A stretch of 64,000 nucleotides of DNA from Curtobacterium sp. VKM Ac-1395 (GCF_015350975.1 NZ_JADKRX010000002.1:346004-410003); one strand, 5' to 3'; counted from the stretch's first letter, positions 1 to 10,940 are shown. Notes: generated by a model from the letters alone, not told the origin. Numbers and translations are program-made.

Positions 1-21
1 TGACCACCGGACCAGCCGCGC

Positions 22-53
22 TACAGTGATCCGGGGTCGACGCGGGTCGACCC
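22..53 (+). promoter_or_regulatory. Possible lgt promoter box and small inverted repeat
   Basis: TACAGT at 22-27 resembles a -10 box. The window opens with TGACCA at 1-6, which could be most of a -35 box with about 16 bases of spacing, but the left edge cuts it. Just downstream, GGGTCGAC (34-41) and GTCGACCC (46-53) form an 8-bp inverted repeat around a 4-base centre, a possible operator or leader hairpin. Position relative to lgt (start 103) is the only support. Confidence 0.3.
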
Positions 54-102
54 ACCGCCCGGCCGCACCGGCTGCGCAGCAACGAAAGGCGAGAGCACCT
101 CC

Positions 103-1092
103 ATGCCCCTCCTGAGCATCCCGAGCCCCAGCACGGCCTGGCAGTACTTCGACCTCACCGCCTGGCTGCGCGACGTGTTCGGCTGGTCGCTGCCGCTGGA
201 CTTCCGCATCCACGCGTACGCGATCTGCATCCTCCTGGGGATCGTCGCCGCCGTGATCCTGACGAACCGCCGTCTGAACGCCCGCGGCGTCGAGCGCTGG
301 ATCATCATCGACATCGCGATCTGGGCGGTGCCGTTCGGCATCGTCGGCGGTCGGCTCTTCCACGTCCTGACGCACTTCAGCGACTACTTCGGTCCCGGGC
401 GCGACCCGTGGTCCTTCCTCTACATCTGGGAGGGCGGCCTGGCGATCTTCGGGGCGCTCATCCTCGGCTCGGTCGGCGCGTACTTCGGCTGCCGCCAGGT
501 CGGGCTGCGCTTCACCGCGTTCCTCGACGCCGTCGCCCCGGCGATGCTGCTCGCACAGGCCTTCGGCCGCCTCGGCAACTACTTCAACCACGAGCTGTTC
601 GGCATGCCGACGAGCCTGCCGTGGGGTCTGCAGATCGAGTCCTCGAACGCCGCGTACCCGACCGGTCTGCCCGAGGGCACGCTGTTCCACCCGACGTTCC
701 TCTACGAGATCATCTGGAACGTCGTCGGCGTCGCGGTGATCCTGCTCATCGACCGCCGGTTCCGGCTGCAGTGGGGCCGGGTGCTCGCGCTCTACCTCAT
801 CTGGTACGGCATCGGTCGCTCCGTCCTCGAGTCGATTCGCGTCGACACGAGCGAGACCTTCTTCGGCGTCCGCACCAACGTCTGGGTCGCGTTCGCCGCG
901 ATCCTGATCGGCATCGTCGTCTTCGTGGTGCAGTCCCGTCGGCACACCGGCAAGGAACCGAGCCCGTACCTGCCTGGTCGCGAGCCGCGAGCGAAGTCCG
1001 TAGACTCGGACGACACCTACTCGGAGCACGACGACGACGTCCCCGTCGGCGCCGGGTCCGGACCGGTCGCCACAGCAGTCGATCGTTCCTGA
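103..1092 (+). CDS. lgt: Prolipoprotein diacylglyceryl transferase Lgt
   Basis: This enzyme transfers a diacylglyceryl group from phosphatidylglycerol to the lipobox cysteine of prolipoproteins, the first step of lipoprotein maturation at the cytoplasmic membrane. The 329-residue product has about seven hydrophobic segments, and the Lgt signature GRLGNYFNHELFG lies at residues 155-167. After the last membrane segment comes a hydrophilic, Asp-rich tail of about 50 residues, which is common in actinobacterial Lgt. GAAAGG lies upstream of the ATG at a somewhat long spacing. In related genomes lgt usually follows trp genes, which would lie left of the window. Function is secure from the motif and topology. 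Confidence 0.96.
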   Translation: MPLLSIPSPSTAWQYFDLTAWLRDVFGWSLPLDFRIHAYAICILLGIVAAVILTNRRLNARGVERWIIIDIAIWAVPFGIVGGRLFHVLTHFSDYFGPGRDPWSFLYIWEGGLAIFGALILGSVGAYFGCRQVGLRFTAFLDAVAPAMLLAQAFGRLGNYFNHELFGMPTSLPWGLQIESSNAAYPTGLPEGTLFHPTFLYEIIWNVVGVAVILLIDRRFRLQWGRVLALYLIWYGIGRSVLESIRVDTSETFFGVRTNVWVAFAAILIGIVVFVVQSRRHTGKEPSPYLPGREPRAKSVDSDDTYSEHDDDVPVGAGSGPVATAVDRS

Positions 1093-1210
1093 GGCGGCGG
1101 CCCCCGCGCCGTCACCCCACCAGCACCACTCCCAACGGGTCTGCCACAAGCGGTCCCCATCCTCCGCACGGCGTCCGGGCAACCACCGCTGACGCCGCGC
1201 ACGGGCACCA

Positions 1211-1248
1211 GTTCCGCCCACTTCGGGCCCGCCCTCCTCGGGCGGAAC
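1211..1248 (+). promoter_or_regulatory. Hairpin in the lgt-gltB spacer
   Basis: The 210-base spacer between lgt and gltB contains GTTCCGCCC (1211-1219) and GGGCGGAAC (1240-1248), a perfect 9-bp stem ending about 54 bases before the gltB ATG. It could be a leader hairpin controlling gltBD or a weak terminator of lgt. I could not fit any known riboswitch. Nothing else in this spacer is recognisable. Confidence 0.3.
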
Positions 1249-1302
1249 GCACCACCGGGCCACCGCTGTCCCTGTTCCACTTCCTCGTGAGGACGGTTCC
1301 CC

Positions 1303-4300
1303 ATGGCGCTCCTGCCACCCCAGTCCACGGCACCGGCCGAGCTCCTGCCGGCGCACCAGCGGTTCTCGGCCGTGCCGAAGGCCACCGGGATGTACGACCC
1401 GGCGAACGAGAAGGACGCCTGCGGTCTCGCGATGGTGGCGACGCTCCGCGGCACCCCCGGGCACGACATCGTCGACGCCGCACTCGGTGCGCTGCGCAAC
1501 CTCGAGCACCGCGGTGCCGTCGGGTCCGACGCGGGCACCGGCGACGGCGCGGGCATCCTCTGCCAGGTGCCGGACGCCTTCCTGCGTGACGCCGTGCCGT
1601 TCGAGCTGCCCGCCGCGGGGGAGTACGCCGTCGGCACCGCCTACCTGCCGTTGAACGACGACGACCGCGCTGCCGTGAAGGCCGCGATCGAGGCCACCGC
1701 GGACGACGAGGGCCTCCGCGTCCTCGGGTGGCGCGAGGTCCCGGTCCGCCCGGAGGTCCTCGGCACCCTGGCGCGCGCCGCGATGCCGGCGTTCGAACAG
1801 CTCTTCGTCGCGTCGACCCGCCACGACGACCAGGGCGCCGCGTGGAACGGCATCGCGCTCGACCGCCAGGCGTTCCGCATGCGCAAGCGCGTCGAGCGTG
1901 AGCGCGAGGTCTACTTCATGTCGCTGTCGGCCCGGACCATGGTCTACAAGGGCATGGTCACGACGCTGCAGCTCGAGCCCTTCTACCCCGACCTCAGCGA
2001 CGAGCGCTTCGCCTCGAAGCTGGCGATCGTGCACTCCCGGTACTCGACGAACACGTTCCCGTCGTGGCCCCTCGCGCAGCCGTTCCGCACGCTGGCGCAC
2101 AACGGCGAGATCAACACCGTCCGCGGCAACCGGAACTGGATGCGTGCGCGGCAGTCCCAGCTCGAGAGCGACCTGCTCGGCGACATGGCACCGCTGCTGC
2201 CGATCGTCAGCCCCGGCGCGAGCGACTCGGCGTCGTTCGACGAGACCCTCGAGCTCCTGACCCTGTCCGGCCGGTCGCTCCCGCACGCGGTGTCGATGAT
2301 GGTGCCGGAGGCGTGGGAGAACCAGCTCGACATGGACCCCGACCTGCGGGCGTTCTACGAGTACCACTCGATGCTCATGGAGCCGTGGGACGGCCCCGCG
2401 GCCATCACCTTCACCGACGGCTCCCTCGTCGGTGCCACGCTCGACCGCAACGGGCTGCGGCCCGGACGGTTCCTGGTGACCGACGACGGGCTGATCGTGA
2501 TGGGCTCGGAGACGGGCGTCATCGACGTGCCCGCGTCCAAGGTCGTCCGCAAGGGCCGCCTGCGCCCGGGCCGGCTGTTCCTCGTCGACACCGAGGCCGG
2601 CCGCATCATCGAGGACGACGAGGTCAAGCAGACCCTGGCGTCGTCGGGCCCGTGGAGCGAGTGGCTCGAAGCCGGGCGGATCAACCTCCGCGACCTCCCC
2701 GAGCGCGAGCACATCGTGCACACCCCGGCGTCGGTCACCCGTCGCCAGCGCGCCTTCGGCTACACGGAGGAAGAGGTCCGCATCCTGCTGCGGCCGATGG
2801 CCCAGGCGGGCGCCGAGCCCCTCGGCGCCATGGGGTCGGACACGCCCATCGCGGTGCTGTCCGAGCGTCCCCGGCTGCTCTTCGACTACTTCACGCAGCA
2901 GTTCGCGCAGGTCACGAACCCGCCGCTCGACTCGATCCGCGAGCAGGTCATCACGTCGATGGGCCTCGGGCTCGGTCCCGAGCGCAACCTGCTCGACGCC
3001 GGCCCCGAGCACGCCAAGCAGATCGTGCTCGACTTCCCGGTCATCGACAACGACCAGCTCGCCAAGGTGCAGCACTTCGAGAGCGAGTCCGGCCGCCACC
3101 TCACCGTGACGATCAAGGGCCTGTACCGCGTCGACGCCGGCGAGCAGGCCATGGAGCAGCGCCTCCAGGCCGTGTGTGACGAGGTCGACGAGGCCATCGA
3201 GTCCGGCAAGCAGTTCATCGTGCTGTCCGACCGCGACGGCAACGCCGAGTACGCGCCGATCCCGAGCCTGCTGCTGCTCGCCGCCGTGCACCACCACCTG
3301 ATCCGGACCGAGCAGCGGATGACGGCCGGGCTCATCGTCGAGGCCGGCGACGTGCGCGAGGTCCACCACGTGGCGACGCTCATCGGGTACGGCGCCTCGG
3401 CGATCAACCCGTACCTCGCGATGGAGACCTGCGAGAACCTGGTCCGTTCCGGCATGATCAGCGGGATCACCCCCGAGCAGGCCGTCAAGAACGTGATCAA
3501 GGCGCTCGGCAAGGGCGTGCTGAAGATCATGTCGAAGATGGGCATCTCGACCGTGTCCAGCTACGCCGGCGCCCAGGCGTTCGAGGCCGTCGGGCTCAGC
3601 CAGGCGTTCGTCGACCGCTACTTCACCGGCACCTCGTCGATCCTCGGCGGTGTCGACATCGACGTCATCGCCAAGGAGAACGCCCAGCGGCACCAGCAGG
3701 CCTACCCGCTCGACGGCTCGGTCGTCGCGCACGAGCGCCTGCAGACCGGCGGCGAGTACCAGTGGCGCCGACAGGGTCCGCCGCACCTGTTCAACCCGGA
3801 CACGGTGTTCCGCCTGCAGCACGCCACGCGCTCGCGCCGGTACGACATCTTCCGCGAGTACTCCAAGGCCGTGGACGACCAGGCCGAGGAGCTCATGACG
3901 CTCCGCGGGCTGTTCCGCTTCAAGCAGGGCGAGCGCACCCCGGTGTCGCTCGAGGACGTCGAGCCGATCGAGTCGATCGTCAAGCGGTTCAACACCGGCG
4001 CCATGTCGTACGGCTCCATCTCGAAGGAAGCCCACGAGACCCTGGCGATCGCGATGAACCGGCTCGGTGGCCGGTCGAACACGGGCGAGGGCGGCGAGGA
4101 CGTCGACCGTCTGCTCGATCCCGAGCGTCGCAGCGCGATCAAGCAGGTCGCGTCGGGACGGTTCGGCGTGACGAGCATGTACCTGACCCACGCGACGGAC
4201 ATCCAGCTCAAGATGGCCCAGGGCGCCAAGCCGGGCGAGGGCGGCCAGCTGCCCCCGCAGAAGGTCTACCCCTGGGTGGCACGGACCCGGCACGCCACCG

Positions 4301-5910
4301 CCGGTGTCGGGCTCATCTCGCCGCCGCCGCACCACGACATCTACTCCATCGAGGACCTCAAGCAGCTGATCTTCGACGTCAAGCGCGCGAACCCCTCGGC
4401 GCGTGTCCACGTGAAGCTCGTCAGCCAGTCCGGCATCGGCGCGGTCGCGGCCGGCGTGACGAAGGCCCTGGCCGACGTCGTGCTCGTCTCCGGCCACGAC
4501 GGCGGCACCGGGGCGTCCCCGCTGAACTCCCTGAAGCACGCCGGCACCCCGTGGGAGATCGGCCTCGCCGAGACGCAGCAGACGCTCATGCTGAACGGCA
4601 TGCGCGACCGCGTGGTCGTGCAGGTCGACGGCCAGATGAAGACGGGCCGCGACGTCGTCGTCGCCGCGCTGCTCGGCGCCGAGGAGTACGGCTTCGCGAC
4701 GGCACCGCTCGTCGTCGAGGGCTGCATCCTGATGCGCGTGTGCCACCTCGACACGTGCCCGGTCGGCGTCGCGACGCAGAACCCGGAGCTGCGCAAGCGG
4801 TTCTCCGGCAAGCCCGAGTTCGTCGTCAACTTCTTCGAGTTCATCGCCCAGGAGGTCCGGGAGCTCCTCGCCGAGCTCGGGTTCCGTACCCTCGACGAGG
4901 CGATCGGCCAGGCCGACGCCCTCGACGTCGACCGTGCCGTGCACCACTGGAAGGCGTCCGGCCTCGACCTGGCACCGGTCCTCGCCGGGCCGCAGTTCTC
5001 GCCTGACGAACCCCGTCGCCACCACCGCGAGCAGGACCACGAGCTCGAGCAGCACTTCGACGTGCAGCTCATCCACCGTGCGTCCGACGTGCTCGAGCAC
5101 GGCGGGTCGCTCACGCTCGACCTGCCGATCCGCAACACGGAGCGCGCGGTCGGCACGATGCTCGGCCACGAGGTCACCCTGCGCCACGGCGAGAACGGGC
5201 TGCCGGCCGGGTCGATCGACATCACGCTGCGCGGGTCCGCGGGGCAGTCGCTCGGTGCCTTCCTGCCGGCGGGCATCACCCTGCGGCTCATCGGCGACAG
5301 CAACGACTACGTCGGCAAGGGCCTGTCGGGCGGCGACATCGTCGTGCGTCCGGCCGAGTCCAGCGGCTTCAAGCCGTCGGAGAACGTCATCGCCGGCAAC
5401 GTCATCGGCTACGGCGCGACCCAGGGCAGCATGTTCATCCGCGGCATCGTGGGGGAGCGCTTCCTGGTCCGCAACTCCGGTGCCAGCGCCGTGGTCGAGG
5501 GCGTCGGCGACCACGCCCTCGAGTACATGACGGGCGGTCTGGCGGTCATCCTGGGCGAGACCGGGCGGAACCTCGGTGCCGGCATGTCCGGCGGTACCGC
5601 GTACGTCCGCGGCCTGCGCCGGGAGCACGTCAACACGGACGCGCTCGCGAGCGGCGAGCTCCGGCTCGAGCCGCTCGACAGCGCCGACGTCGAGATCGTC
5701 ACCGATCTGCTCCGGCGGCACGCCGACGAGACCGGGTCGACCCTGGCCGCCGGGCTGCTCGAGTCCGGTGACCTCAGCGAGTTCGTGAAGGTGCTCCCGC
5801 GTGACTACGCGGCGGTGCTCGAGACCCGCAGACAGGCCGTCGACGAGGGGCTCGACCCCGACGGCGACATCGTGTGGAACAGGATCATGGAGGTGACCGC
5901 AGGTGGCTGA
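1303..5910 (+). CDS. gltB: Glutamate synthase (NADPH) large subunit GltB
   Basis: GltB is the large subunit of NADPH-GOGAT, which makes two glutamates from glutamine and 2-oxoglutarate. The 1535-residue product has the full family length: an N-terminal class II glutamine amidotransferase domain, a central domain, an FMN-binding synthase domain and a C-terminal beta-helix. The expected catalytic Cys40 (in DACGLAMVA) would become the N-terminus after propeptide removal. Cys1141, Cys1147 and Cys1152 match the 3Fe-4S ligand pattern in [14 protein letters not shown] lies 9 bases before the ATG; Met30 is a possible later start giving a shorter propeptide. It overlaps gltD by 8 bases, so the two are cotranscribed and probably translationally coupled. 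Confidence 0.97.
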   Translation: MALLPPQSTAPAELLPAHQRFSAVPKATGMYDPANEKDACGLAMVATLRGTPGHDIVDAALGALRNLEHRGAVGSDAGTGDGAGILCQVPDAFLRDAVPFELPAAGEYAVGTAYLPLNDDDRAAVKAAIEATADDEGLRVLGWREVPVRPEVLGTLARAAMPAFEQLFVASTRHDDQGAAWNGIALDRQAFRMRKRVEREREVYFMSLSARTMVYKGMVTTLQLEPFYPDLSDERFASKLAIVHSRYSTNTFPSWPLAQPFRTLAHNGEINTVRGNRNWMRARQSQLESDLLGDMAPLLPIVSPGASDSASFDETLELLTLSGRSLPHAVSMMVPEAWENQLDMDPDLRAFYEYHSMLMEPWDGPAAITFTDGSLVGATLDRNGLRPGRFLVTDDGLIVMGSETGVIDVPASKVVRKGRLRPGRLFLVDTEAGRIIEDDEVKQTLASSGPWSEWLEAGRINLRDLPEREHIVHTPASVTRRQRAFGYTEEEVRILLRPMAQAGAEPLGAMGSDTPIAVLSERPRLLFDYFTQQFAQVTNPPLDSIREQVITSMGLGLGPERNLLDAGPEHAKQIVLDFPVIDNDQLAKVQHFESESGRHLTVTIKGLYRVDAGEQAMEQRLQAVCDEVDEAIESGKQFIVLSDRDGNAEYAPIPSLLLLAAVHHHLIRTEQRMTAGLIVEAGDVREVHHVATLIGYGASAINPYLAMETCENLVRSGMISGITPEQAVKNVIKALGKGVLKIMSKMGISTVSSYAGAQAFEAVGLSQAFVDRYFTGTSSILGGVDIDVIAKENAQRHQQAYPLDGSVVAHERLQTGGEYQWRRQGPPHLFNPDTVFRLQHATRSRRYDIFREYSKAVDDQAEELMTLRGLFRFKQGERTPVSLEDVEPIESIVKRFNTGAMSYGSISKEAHETLAIAMNRLGGRSNTGEGGEDVDRLLDPERRSAIKQVASGRFGVTSMYLTHATDIQLKMAQGAKPGEGGQLPPQKVYPWVARTRHATAGVGLISPPPHHDIYSIEDLKQLIFDVKRANPSARVHVKLVSQSGIGAVAAGVTKALADVVLVSGHDGGTGASPLNSLKHAGTPWEIGLAETQQTLMLNGMRDRVVVQVDGQMKTGRDVVVAALLGAEEYGFATAPLVVEGCILMRVCHLDTCPVGVATQNPELRKRFSGKPEFVVNFFEFIAQEVRELLAELGFRTLDEAIGQADALDVDRAVHHWKASGLDLAPVLAGPQFSPDEPRRHHREQDHELEQHFDVQLIHRASDVLEHGGSLTLDLPIRNTERAVGTMLGHEVTLRHGENGLPAGSIDITLRGSAGQSLGAFLPAGITLRLIGDSNDYVGKGLSGGDIVVRPAESSGFKPSENVIAGNVIGYGATQGSMFIRGIVGERFLVRNSGASAVVEGVGDHALEYMTGGLAVILGETGRNLGAGMSGGTAYVRGLRREHVNTDALASGELRLEPLDSADVEIVTDLLRRHADETGSTLAAGLLESGDLSEFVKVLPRDYAAVLETRRQAVDEGLDPDGDIVWNRIMEVTAGG

Positions 5911-7360
5911 CCCCAAGGGGTTCCTGAAGGTCCAGGAACGAGAACTGCCGCCCCGGCGGCCCGTGCCCGTGCGGCTCATGGACTGGAAAGAGGTCTACGA
6001 GCAGCAGGAGTCCGGCGCGCTGAAGCGACAGGCCGGCCGCTGCATGGACTGCGGCGTGCCGTTCTGTCACCAGGGCTGCCCGCTCGGCAACCTCATCCCG
6101 GAGTGGAACGACCTCACGTGGCGCGGCGAGGGCCGCCAGGCGATCGAGCGGCTCCACGCGACGAACAACTTCCCGGAGTTCACCGGTCGCCTCTGCCCGG
6201 CGCCCTGCGAGTCCTCCTGCGTGCTCGGCATCAACCAGCCGCCGGTGACCATCAAGCAGGTCGAGGTCTCGATCATCGACGAGGCCTACCAGCAGGGCTG
6301 GGTCACCCCGCACCCGCCCGAGCGGCTGACCGGCAAGACCGTCGCCGTCGTCGGCTCCGGCCCCGCCGGGCTGGCCGCCGCGCAGCAGCTCACGCGCGCC
6401 GGGCACACCGTCGCCGTCTACGAGCGCGACGACCGCATCGGTGGTCTGCTCCGCTACGGGATCCCGGACTTCAAGATGGAGAAGCGCCAGATCGACGCGC
6501 GCCTCGCCCAGATGCAGGCCGAGGGCACCCGCTTCCGTGCGGGCGTCGAGATCGGCCGTGACATCACCTGGGACGACCTGAAGTCCCGCTACGACGCCGT
6601 CGTCGTCGCCACCGGAGCCACCGTCCCGCGCGAGCTGGCGATCCCCGGGCGCGACCTCGAGGGCGTGCACTTCGCGATGGAGTACCTCGTGCAGCAGAAC
6701 CGCGCGGGTGCCGGCACCGTCGTCGACAACCAGGTCACCGCCGAGGGCAAGCACGTCGTCGTCATCGGCGGCGGCGACACCGGTGCGGACTGCATCGGCA
6801 CCGCACACCGACAGGGTGCCCTCAGCGTGACGAACCTGGCGATCGGCAAGCAGCCGCCCGTCGAGCGTCCGCAGGACCAGCCCTGGCCGATGTTCCCGAC
6901 GCTCTACGAGGTCGCGAGCGCCCACGAGGAGGGCGGTGAGCGTACCTTCCTCGCGTCCACGGTCGAGTTCCTGTCCAACGACGCCGGCGAGGTCCGGGGT
7001 CTGCGCGTGGCGGAGACCGAGTACGTCGACGGCCGCCGCATCCCGAAGGCGGGCACCGAGCGCGAGATCCCCGCGGACCTCGTCCTCATCGCCATGGGCT
7101 TCACCGGCCCGGAGACCCACACGATCGAGCCGCAGCTCGGCCTGCCCGTGGACGCCTCCGGAGCGGTGGCCCGCCGGGCCGACTACACGACGAACGAGCC
7201 GGGCGTCTTCGTCGCCGGTGACGCCGGTCGTGGCCAGTCCCTCATCGTCTGGGCCATCGCCGAGGGCCGCGCGGCCGCGGCGAAGGTGGACGAGTACCTC
7301 GAGGGCACGACGATGCTCCCGGCTCCGGTCAAGGCGACCGACCGGGCGATCTCCGTCTGA
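5903..7360 (+). CDS. gltD: Glutamate synthase small subunit GltD
   Basis: GltD takes electrons from NADPH through FAD and 4Fe-4S clusters and passes them to GltB. In this 485-residue protein, two N-terminal Cys sets (47, 50, 55, 59 and 98, 102, 106) are the cluster ligands. An FAD Rossmann motif ([12 protein letters not shown]) starts near residue 147 and an NADPH motif ([13 protein letters not shown]) near 284. The C-terminal [11 protein letters not shown] is typical of the pyridine nucleotide-disulfide oxidoreductase fold. The GTG start lies inside the last codons of gltB, which fits the conserved gltBD operon. Confidence 0.97.
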   Translation: MADPKGFLKVQERELPPRRPVPVRLMDWKEVYEQQESGALKRQAGRCMDCGVPFCHQGCPLGNLIPEWNDLTWRGEGRQAIERLHATNNFPEFTGRLCPAPCESSCVLGINQPPVTIKQVEVSIIDEAYQQGWVTPHPPERLTGKTVAVVGSGPAGLAAAQQLTRAGHTVAVYERDDRIGGLLRYGIPDFKMEKRQIDARLAQMQAEGTRFRAGVEIGRDITWDDLKSRYDAVVVATGATVPRELAIPGRDLEGVHFAMEYLVQQNRAGAGTVVDNQVTAEGKHVVVIGGGDTGADCIGTAHRQGALSVTNLAIGKQPPVERPQDQPWPMFPTLYEVASAHEEGGERTFLASTVEFLSNDAGEVRGLRVAETEYVDGRRIPKAGTEREIPADLVLIAMGFTGPETHTIEPQLGLPVDASGAVARRADYTTNEPGVFVAGDAGRGQSLIVWAIAEGRAAAAKVDEYLEGTTMLPAPVKATDRAISV

Positions 7361-7380
7361 TGCACACCACAGGGTGAGCG

Positions 7381-7418
7381 GGAGGCCACCGGCACTCGAT
7401 AGGGTGCTGGTGGCCTCC
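7381..7418 (+). terminator. Terminator hairpin after gltD
   Basis: GGAGGCCACCGGCAC (7381-7395) pairs with GTGCTGGTGGCCTCC (7404-7418): 15 bp with one G-U pair and an 8-base loop. No U tract follows, as for the other hairpin terminators in this window. The loop and right arm contain TAGGGT (7400-7405), which could also serve as a -10 box for pyk. Confidence 0.7.
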
Positions 7419-7465
7419 TCGTCATGCGAAGCCCCACGAGCACGACATGCCGCACGCCCCACCGT

Positions 7466-7479
7466 TCTCTCGCGAGAGA
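7466..7479 (+). promoter_or_regulatory. Palindrome in the pyk leader
   Basis: TCTCTCGCGAGAGA is a perfect 14-bp palindrome located 26 bases before the pyk start, just ahead of its ribosome binding site. It could be a repressor operator or a short leader hairpin. No regulator can be named from the sequence. Confidence 0.35.
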
Positions 7480-7505
7480 GACCGTCCACCACACGAAGGA
7501 ATCCA

Positions 7506-8951
7506 TTGCGACGCGCAAAGATCGTTTCGACCCTCGGACCGGCCACCTCGGACTATGAGACCGTCAAGGAGATCATCCAGGCCGGTGTCGACGTCGCCCG
7601 TCTCAACCTGAGCCACGGTGACTACAGCGTCCACGAGGCCAACTACGTCAACGTCCGCCGTGCTGCCGAGGAACTCGGCAAGCCGGTCGCGATCCTCGTC
7701 GACCTGCAGGGTCCGAAGATCCGCCTCGCCAAGTTCGCCGACGGCCCGCACGAGCTCGCCGTCGGTGACGTCTTCACCATCACGACCGAGGACGTCCCCG
7801 GGTCGAAGGAGATCTGCGGCACGACCTTCAAGGGCCTGCCGCAGGACGTCAAGCCCGGCGACCCGCTGCTCATCGACGACGGCCGGGTCCGCCTGCGTGT
7901 GCTCGACACCGACGGCGTCCGCGTCCGCACCGAGGTCGTCGTCGGCGGCACCGTGTCGAACAACAAGGGCATCAACCTGCCCGGCGTCGCCGTGAACGTC
8001 CCCGCGCTCAGCGAGAAGGACGAGGCCGACCTCCGCTGGGGGATCCGGCAGGGCGCCGACCTCATCGCGCTGTCGTTCGTCCGGAACGCCTCCGACGTCG
8101 ACCGGGCGCACGAGATCATGGACGAGGAGGGCAAGCGCCTCCCGGTGATCGCGAAGATCGAGAAGCCCCAGGCCGTCGACGCGCTCGAGGAGATCATCGA
8201 CGCCTTCGACTCGATCATGGTCGCCCGCGGTGACCTCGGCGTCGAGCTGCCGCTCGAGGCCGTCCCGATCGTGCAGAAGCGTGCGGTCGAACTGGCCCGC
8301 CGCATGGCCAAGCCGGTCATCGTCGCGACGCAGATGCTCGAGTCGATGATCTCCTCGCCGATCCCGACCCGCGCCGAGACCTCCGACGTCGCGAACGCCG
8401 TGCTCGACGGCGCCGACGCCGTGATGCTCTCCGGTGAGACCAGCGTCGGCGAGTACCCGGTGCAGACCGTCCGCACCATGGCCCGCATCGTCGAGTCGAC
8501 CGAGGACCACGGCCTGGAGCGCATCGCCCCGCTCGGCACGAAGCCCCGCACCCTCGGTGGTGCCATCACGCTGGCCGCCGTCGAGATCGCGGAGTTCACC
8601 GAGGCCTCGTACCTCTGCGTGTTCACCGAGTCCGGCGACTCCGCACGCCGCATGTCGCGCCTGCGCCACGGTCTGCCGATCATCGCCTTCACCCCGAACG
8701 AAGCCACGCGCCGTCGCATGGCGCTCACCTGGGGCGTCCGCTCGTTCCTCGTGGAGCGCAAGACCCACACCGACGAGCTCTTCTCGCAGGTGGACGACGT
8801 CCTCCTCGAGAACGGCCTGGCCGCCCCCGGCGACCGCGTCATCGTGACGGCCGGGTCGCCCCCCGGACTCGAGGGCTCCACGAACGACCTCCGCGTGCAC
8901 CGCGTCGGCGACGCACACGCCGAGGCCGCTCCGGCCTACGTCCGGGACTGA
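7506..8951 (+). CDS. pyk: Pyruvate kinase
   Basis: Pyruvate kinase converts phosphoenolpyruvate and ADP to pyruvate and ATP, the last step of glycolysis. I place the start at TTG 7506, which has GAAGGA about 6 bases upstream and gives the normal N-terminus [14 protein letters not shown]; the open frame upstream is out-of-family. The 481-residue product has the (beta/alpha)8 barrel with inserted B domain. Visible motifs are the catalytic Lys region [21 protein letters not shown] (from residue 238) and [15 protein letters not shown]. It is flanked by hairpin terminators on both sides, so it is probably a single-gene transcript. Confidence 0.96.
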   Translation: MRRAKIVSTLGPATSDYETVKEIIQAGVDVARLNLSHGDYSVHEANYVNVRRAAEELGKPVAILVDLQGPKIRLAKFADGPHELAVGDVFTITTEDVPGSKEICGTTFKGLPQDVKPGDPLLIDDGRVRLRVLDTDGVRVRTEVVVGGTVSNNKGINLPGVAVNVPALSEKDEADLRWGIRQGADLIALSFVRNASDVDRAHEIMDEEGKRLPVIAKIEKPQAVDALEEIIDAFDSIMVARGDLGVELPLEAVPIVQKRAVELARRMAKPVIVATQMLESMISSPIPTRAETSDVANAVLDGADAVMLSGETSVGEYPVQTVRTMARIVESTEDHGLERIAPLGTKPRTLGGAITLAAVEIAEFTEASYLCVFTESGDSARRMSRLRHGLPIIAFTPNEATRRRMALTWGVRSFLVERKTHTDELFSQVDDVLLENGLAAPGDRVIVTAGSPPGLEGSTNDLRVHRVGDAHAEAAPAYVRD

Positions 8952-8968
8952 CCCCGCTCCACGGACAC

Positions 8969-9037
8969 CGCGCGACGGCGCGGACGGGAGGCCCCCACAG
9001 CGCACAGCTGTCGGCCTCCGGTCCGCGCCGTCGCGCG
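8969..9037 (+). terminator. Terminator after pyk
   Basis: A perfect 17-bp outer stem, CGCGCGACGGCGCGGAC (8969-8985) with GTCCGCGCCGTCGCGCG (9021-9037), encloses an inner GGGAGGCC/GGCCTCC stem. It is GC-rich with no U run and lies 18 bases after the pyk stop. Confidence 0.75.
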
Positions 9038-9074
9038 TCCACCGCCCCCGTCCCGTCGACAGGAGACGACCACG

Positions 9075-10169
9075 ATGCGTGAACCGAGCCTCCCGTCCGA
9101 CACCGAGGCGCGTCGCCCCGGCGACGTGCGCCGATGGCGGCGCTACCTGGCGGACGAACGCGCCGAGGCGGCCGTGTACCGGAACCTGGCCTCGCGCCGC
9201 TCCGGCGAGGAGCGCGACATCCTCGACGCCCTGGCCGAGGCCGAGGGGCGGCACGAACAGCACTGGGTGGACCTGCTCGGCGCCGACGTCGGCCGGCCGC
9301 TGCGGGGGAGCCTGCGCACCCGGGTCCTCGCGAGCCTGGCGAAGCGCTTCGGCTCGGTGTTCGTGCTCGCGCTCATGCAGCGTGCCGAGGACCGTTCGCC
9401 CTACGCCGACGACGCCGACGCGACCGCACGGATGGCGGCCGACGAGCGGATCCACGGCGAGGTCGTCCGCGGGCTCGCGAACCGCGGGCGGATGCGGCTG
9501 TCCGGGACCTTCCGCGCCGCGGTGTTCGGCGCGAACGACGGGCTCGTGTCGAACCTGGCGCTCATCATCGGCATCAGTGCCTCCGGCGCCGACCGGCACT
9601 TCGTCCTGCTCAGCGGCATCGCGGGGCTCCTCGCCGGTGCGCTGTCGATGGGCGCGGGGGAGTACGTCTCCGTGCGGTCGCAGCGGGAGCTCCTCGAGGC
9701 CTCGGCACCACACCCCGAGGCCGGCAGCGCGGTGGCCGACCTCGACGTCGACGTCAACGAGCTCGCCCTCGTCTACCGCGCCAGGGGCATGCCCGAGGAC
9801 CAGGCCGCCGCGCACGCCGCCGACGTTCTGGCCGGCCTCGGCAGTGCCCCGGAGACCCGACCGACACGGATCCCCGACGACCACGAGGCGGTCGGCAACG
9901 GCATGAGCGCGGCGATCTCGAGCTTCTGCTTCTTCGCCTCGGGCGCGGTCATCCCGATCCTGCCCTACCTGTTCGGGCTCGACGGGTGGCCGGCCATCGG
10001 CCTCGCAGCAGCGCTGGTCGGCATCGCCCTGCTCGGGACCGGTGCGGTCGTGGGCGTCCTGAGCGGGGCGTCACCGCTCCGGCGGGCCCTACGGCAGCTC
10101 GCGATCGGCTTCGGCGCCGCCGTCGTGACCTACCTGCTCGGCCTGCTCTTCGGGACCGGCGCCGCCTGA
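9075..10169 (+). CDS. Ferritin-like/VIT1 fusion membrane protein (MbfA-like)
   Basis: The 364-residue protein joins an N-terminal ferritin-like (rubrerythrin/erythrin) domain, residues about 20-135, to a C-terminal VIT1/CCC1 iron/manganese transporter domain. Candidate di-iron ligands are visible: Glu28/Glu31, Glu57-x-x-His60 and Glu124-x-x-His127. The VIT domain starts with FRAAVFGANDGLVSNLALI and has about five membrane segments. Proteins of this architecture, such as MbfA of rhizobia, export iron and help peroxide resistance. I infer metal efflux or detoxification here. AGGAGA lies before the ATG. It stands alone between the pyk terminator and a convergent membrane gene. No Fur/IrrA-like box is obvious. 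Confidence 0.88.
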   Translation: MREPSLPSDTEARRPGDVRRWRRYLADERAEAAVYRNLASRRSGEERDILDALAEAEGRHEQHWVDLLGADVGRPLRGSLRTRVLASLAKRFGSVFVLALMQRAEDRSPYADDADATARMAADERIHGEVVRGLANRGRMRLSGTFRAAVFGANDGLVSNLALIIGISASGADRHFVLLSGIAGLLAGALSMGAGEYVSVRSQRELLEASAPHPEAGSAVADLDVDVNELALVYRARGMPEDQAAAHAADVLAGLGSAPETRPTRIPDDHEAVGNGMSAAISSFCFFASGAVIPILPYLFGLDGWPAIGLAAALVGIALLGTGAVVGVLSGASPLRRALRQLAIGFGAAVVTYLLGLLFGTGAA

Positions 10170-10194
10170 CGCGCCGGCTGGACCGCGGGTGTCG

Positions 10195-10734
10195 TCAGCG
10201 TCGGACCGCCGCGCGAGGGGGCAGCAGCAGGAGCGCTCCGGCGCCCACCACGATGAGTGCGATGCCGGCGAGGAACGTGAAGACCGTCAGCGCCAGGCCG
10301 GGCGCGAGGAGCACGGCCACGCCGCCGAGCAGCGACAGCACCCCGCTGACGACCGACGGCACGCGGGACGACCCCGGGTGGCCGACCGCTCCGCCGACGA
10401 GCGCGGCGACGCCCTCGACGAGGAACGCCACCCCGGCCAGCACGGCGTAGACCACCAGCGGGATCGCCGGGTCGAGCAGGGCCACGAGCCCCGCGAGCGC
10501 CACGAGCGTGCCGACGATGCCGGACGTCCAGCGCCAGAGCGGCGGCGTGCCGTGCCCACGCACCGCCGCGACGACGCGCAGGACCCCGGACACGACGAGG
10601 TACACGCCGAACACCAGGGCGACGACGACGAGCGACGGACGCGGGAGCACGACGGCGACGACACCGAGCACGACGGCGACGACGGCCGTGACGACCACGA
10701 AGACGCGGAACGTGCGGACGGCACGGGAATCCAC
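10195..10734 (-). CDS. HdeD/DUF308-family membrane protein
   Basis: A small integral membrane protein of about 179 residues with six hydrophobic segments rich in Val, Leu and Ala, separated by short charged loops. This is the pattern of DUF308 (HdeD-like) proteins, whose biochemical role is unknown; E. coli HdeD is linked to acid resistance. I chose GTG at 10734 because AGGAGG lies about 6 bases upstream. A GTG two codons earlier would abut the ribosome binding site. It converges with the VIT-type gene, leaving only 25 bases between stops. Confidence 0.8.
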   Translation of the reverse strand: MDSRAVRTFRVFVVVTAVVAVVLGVVAVVLPRPSLVVVALVFGVYLVVSGVLRVVAAVRGHGTPPLWRWTSGIVGTLVALAGLVALLDPAIPLVVYAVLAGVAFLVEGVAALVGGAVGHPGSSRVPSVVSGVLSLLGGVAVLLAPGLALTVFTFLAGIALIVVGAGALLLLPPRAAVRR

Positions 10735-10850
10735 AGGCACTCCTCCTGACCTGGACTGCTTCGGTCCTCGACGGTACCCGGCGTCCGTCGAGTCCGGCCG
10801 TGCGCGTTGGGCATGCAGCGCGGTGGGCTGCTGGTAGCGTGGGAGACCTC

Positions 10851-10932
10851 GCGAGTGTGGTGGAATCGGCAGACACGGGGCACTCAAAATGCTCTGCCTC
10901 ACGGCGTGCGGGTTCAAGTCCCGCCACTCGTA
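10851..10932 (+). tRNA. tRNA-Leu (anticodon CAA)
   Basis: A complete class II tRNA folds here. The acceptor GCGAGTG pairs with CACTCGT (first pair G-U), the D arm closes with GTG/CAC, and the anticodon stem GGGCA/TGCTC holds loop CTCAAAA with anticodon CAA. The long variable arm closes with GCC/GGC and the T arm is GCGGG-TTCAAGT-CCCGC. The discriminator is A at 10932. The next bases are CCG, so the terminal CCA is not fully encoded. It reads UUG leucine codons, which are rare in GC-rich genes. TAGCGT at 10835-10840 may be its -10 box. The 3' part is copied in the tandem repeats that follow. Confidence 0.95.
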
Positions 10933-10940
10933 CCGACGCT

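Noticed and set aside
1093-1302. Riboswitch controlling gltB
   Set aside because: A 9-bp stem is present but no known aptamer core could be recognised.
6936-7505. N-terminal extension of pyruvate kinase back to 6936
   Set aside because: The extension overlaps gltD and the gltD terminator and is Ser/Arg-rich; TTG 7506 has a proper ribosome binding site and family-type start.
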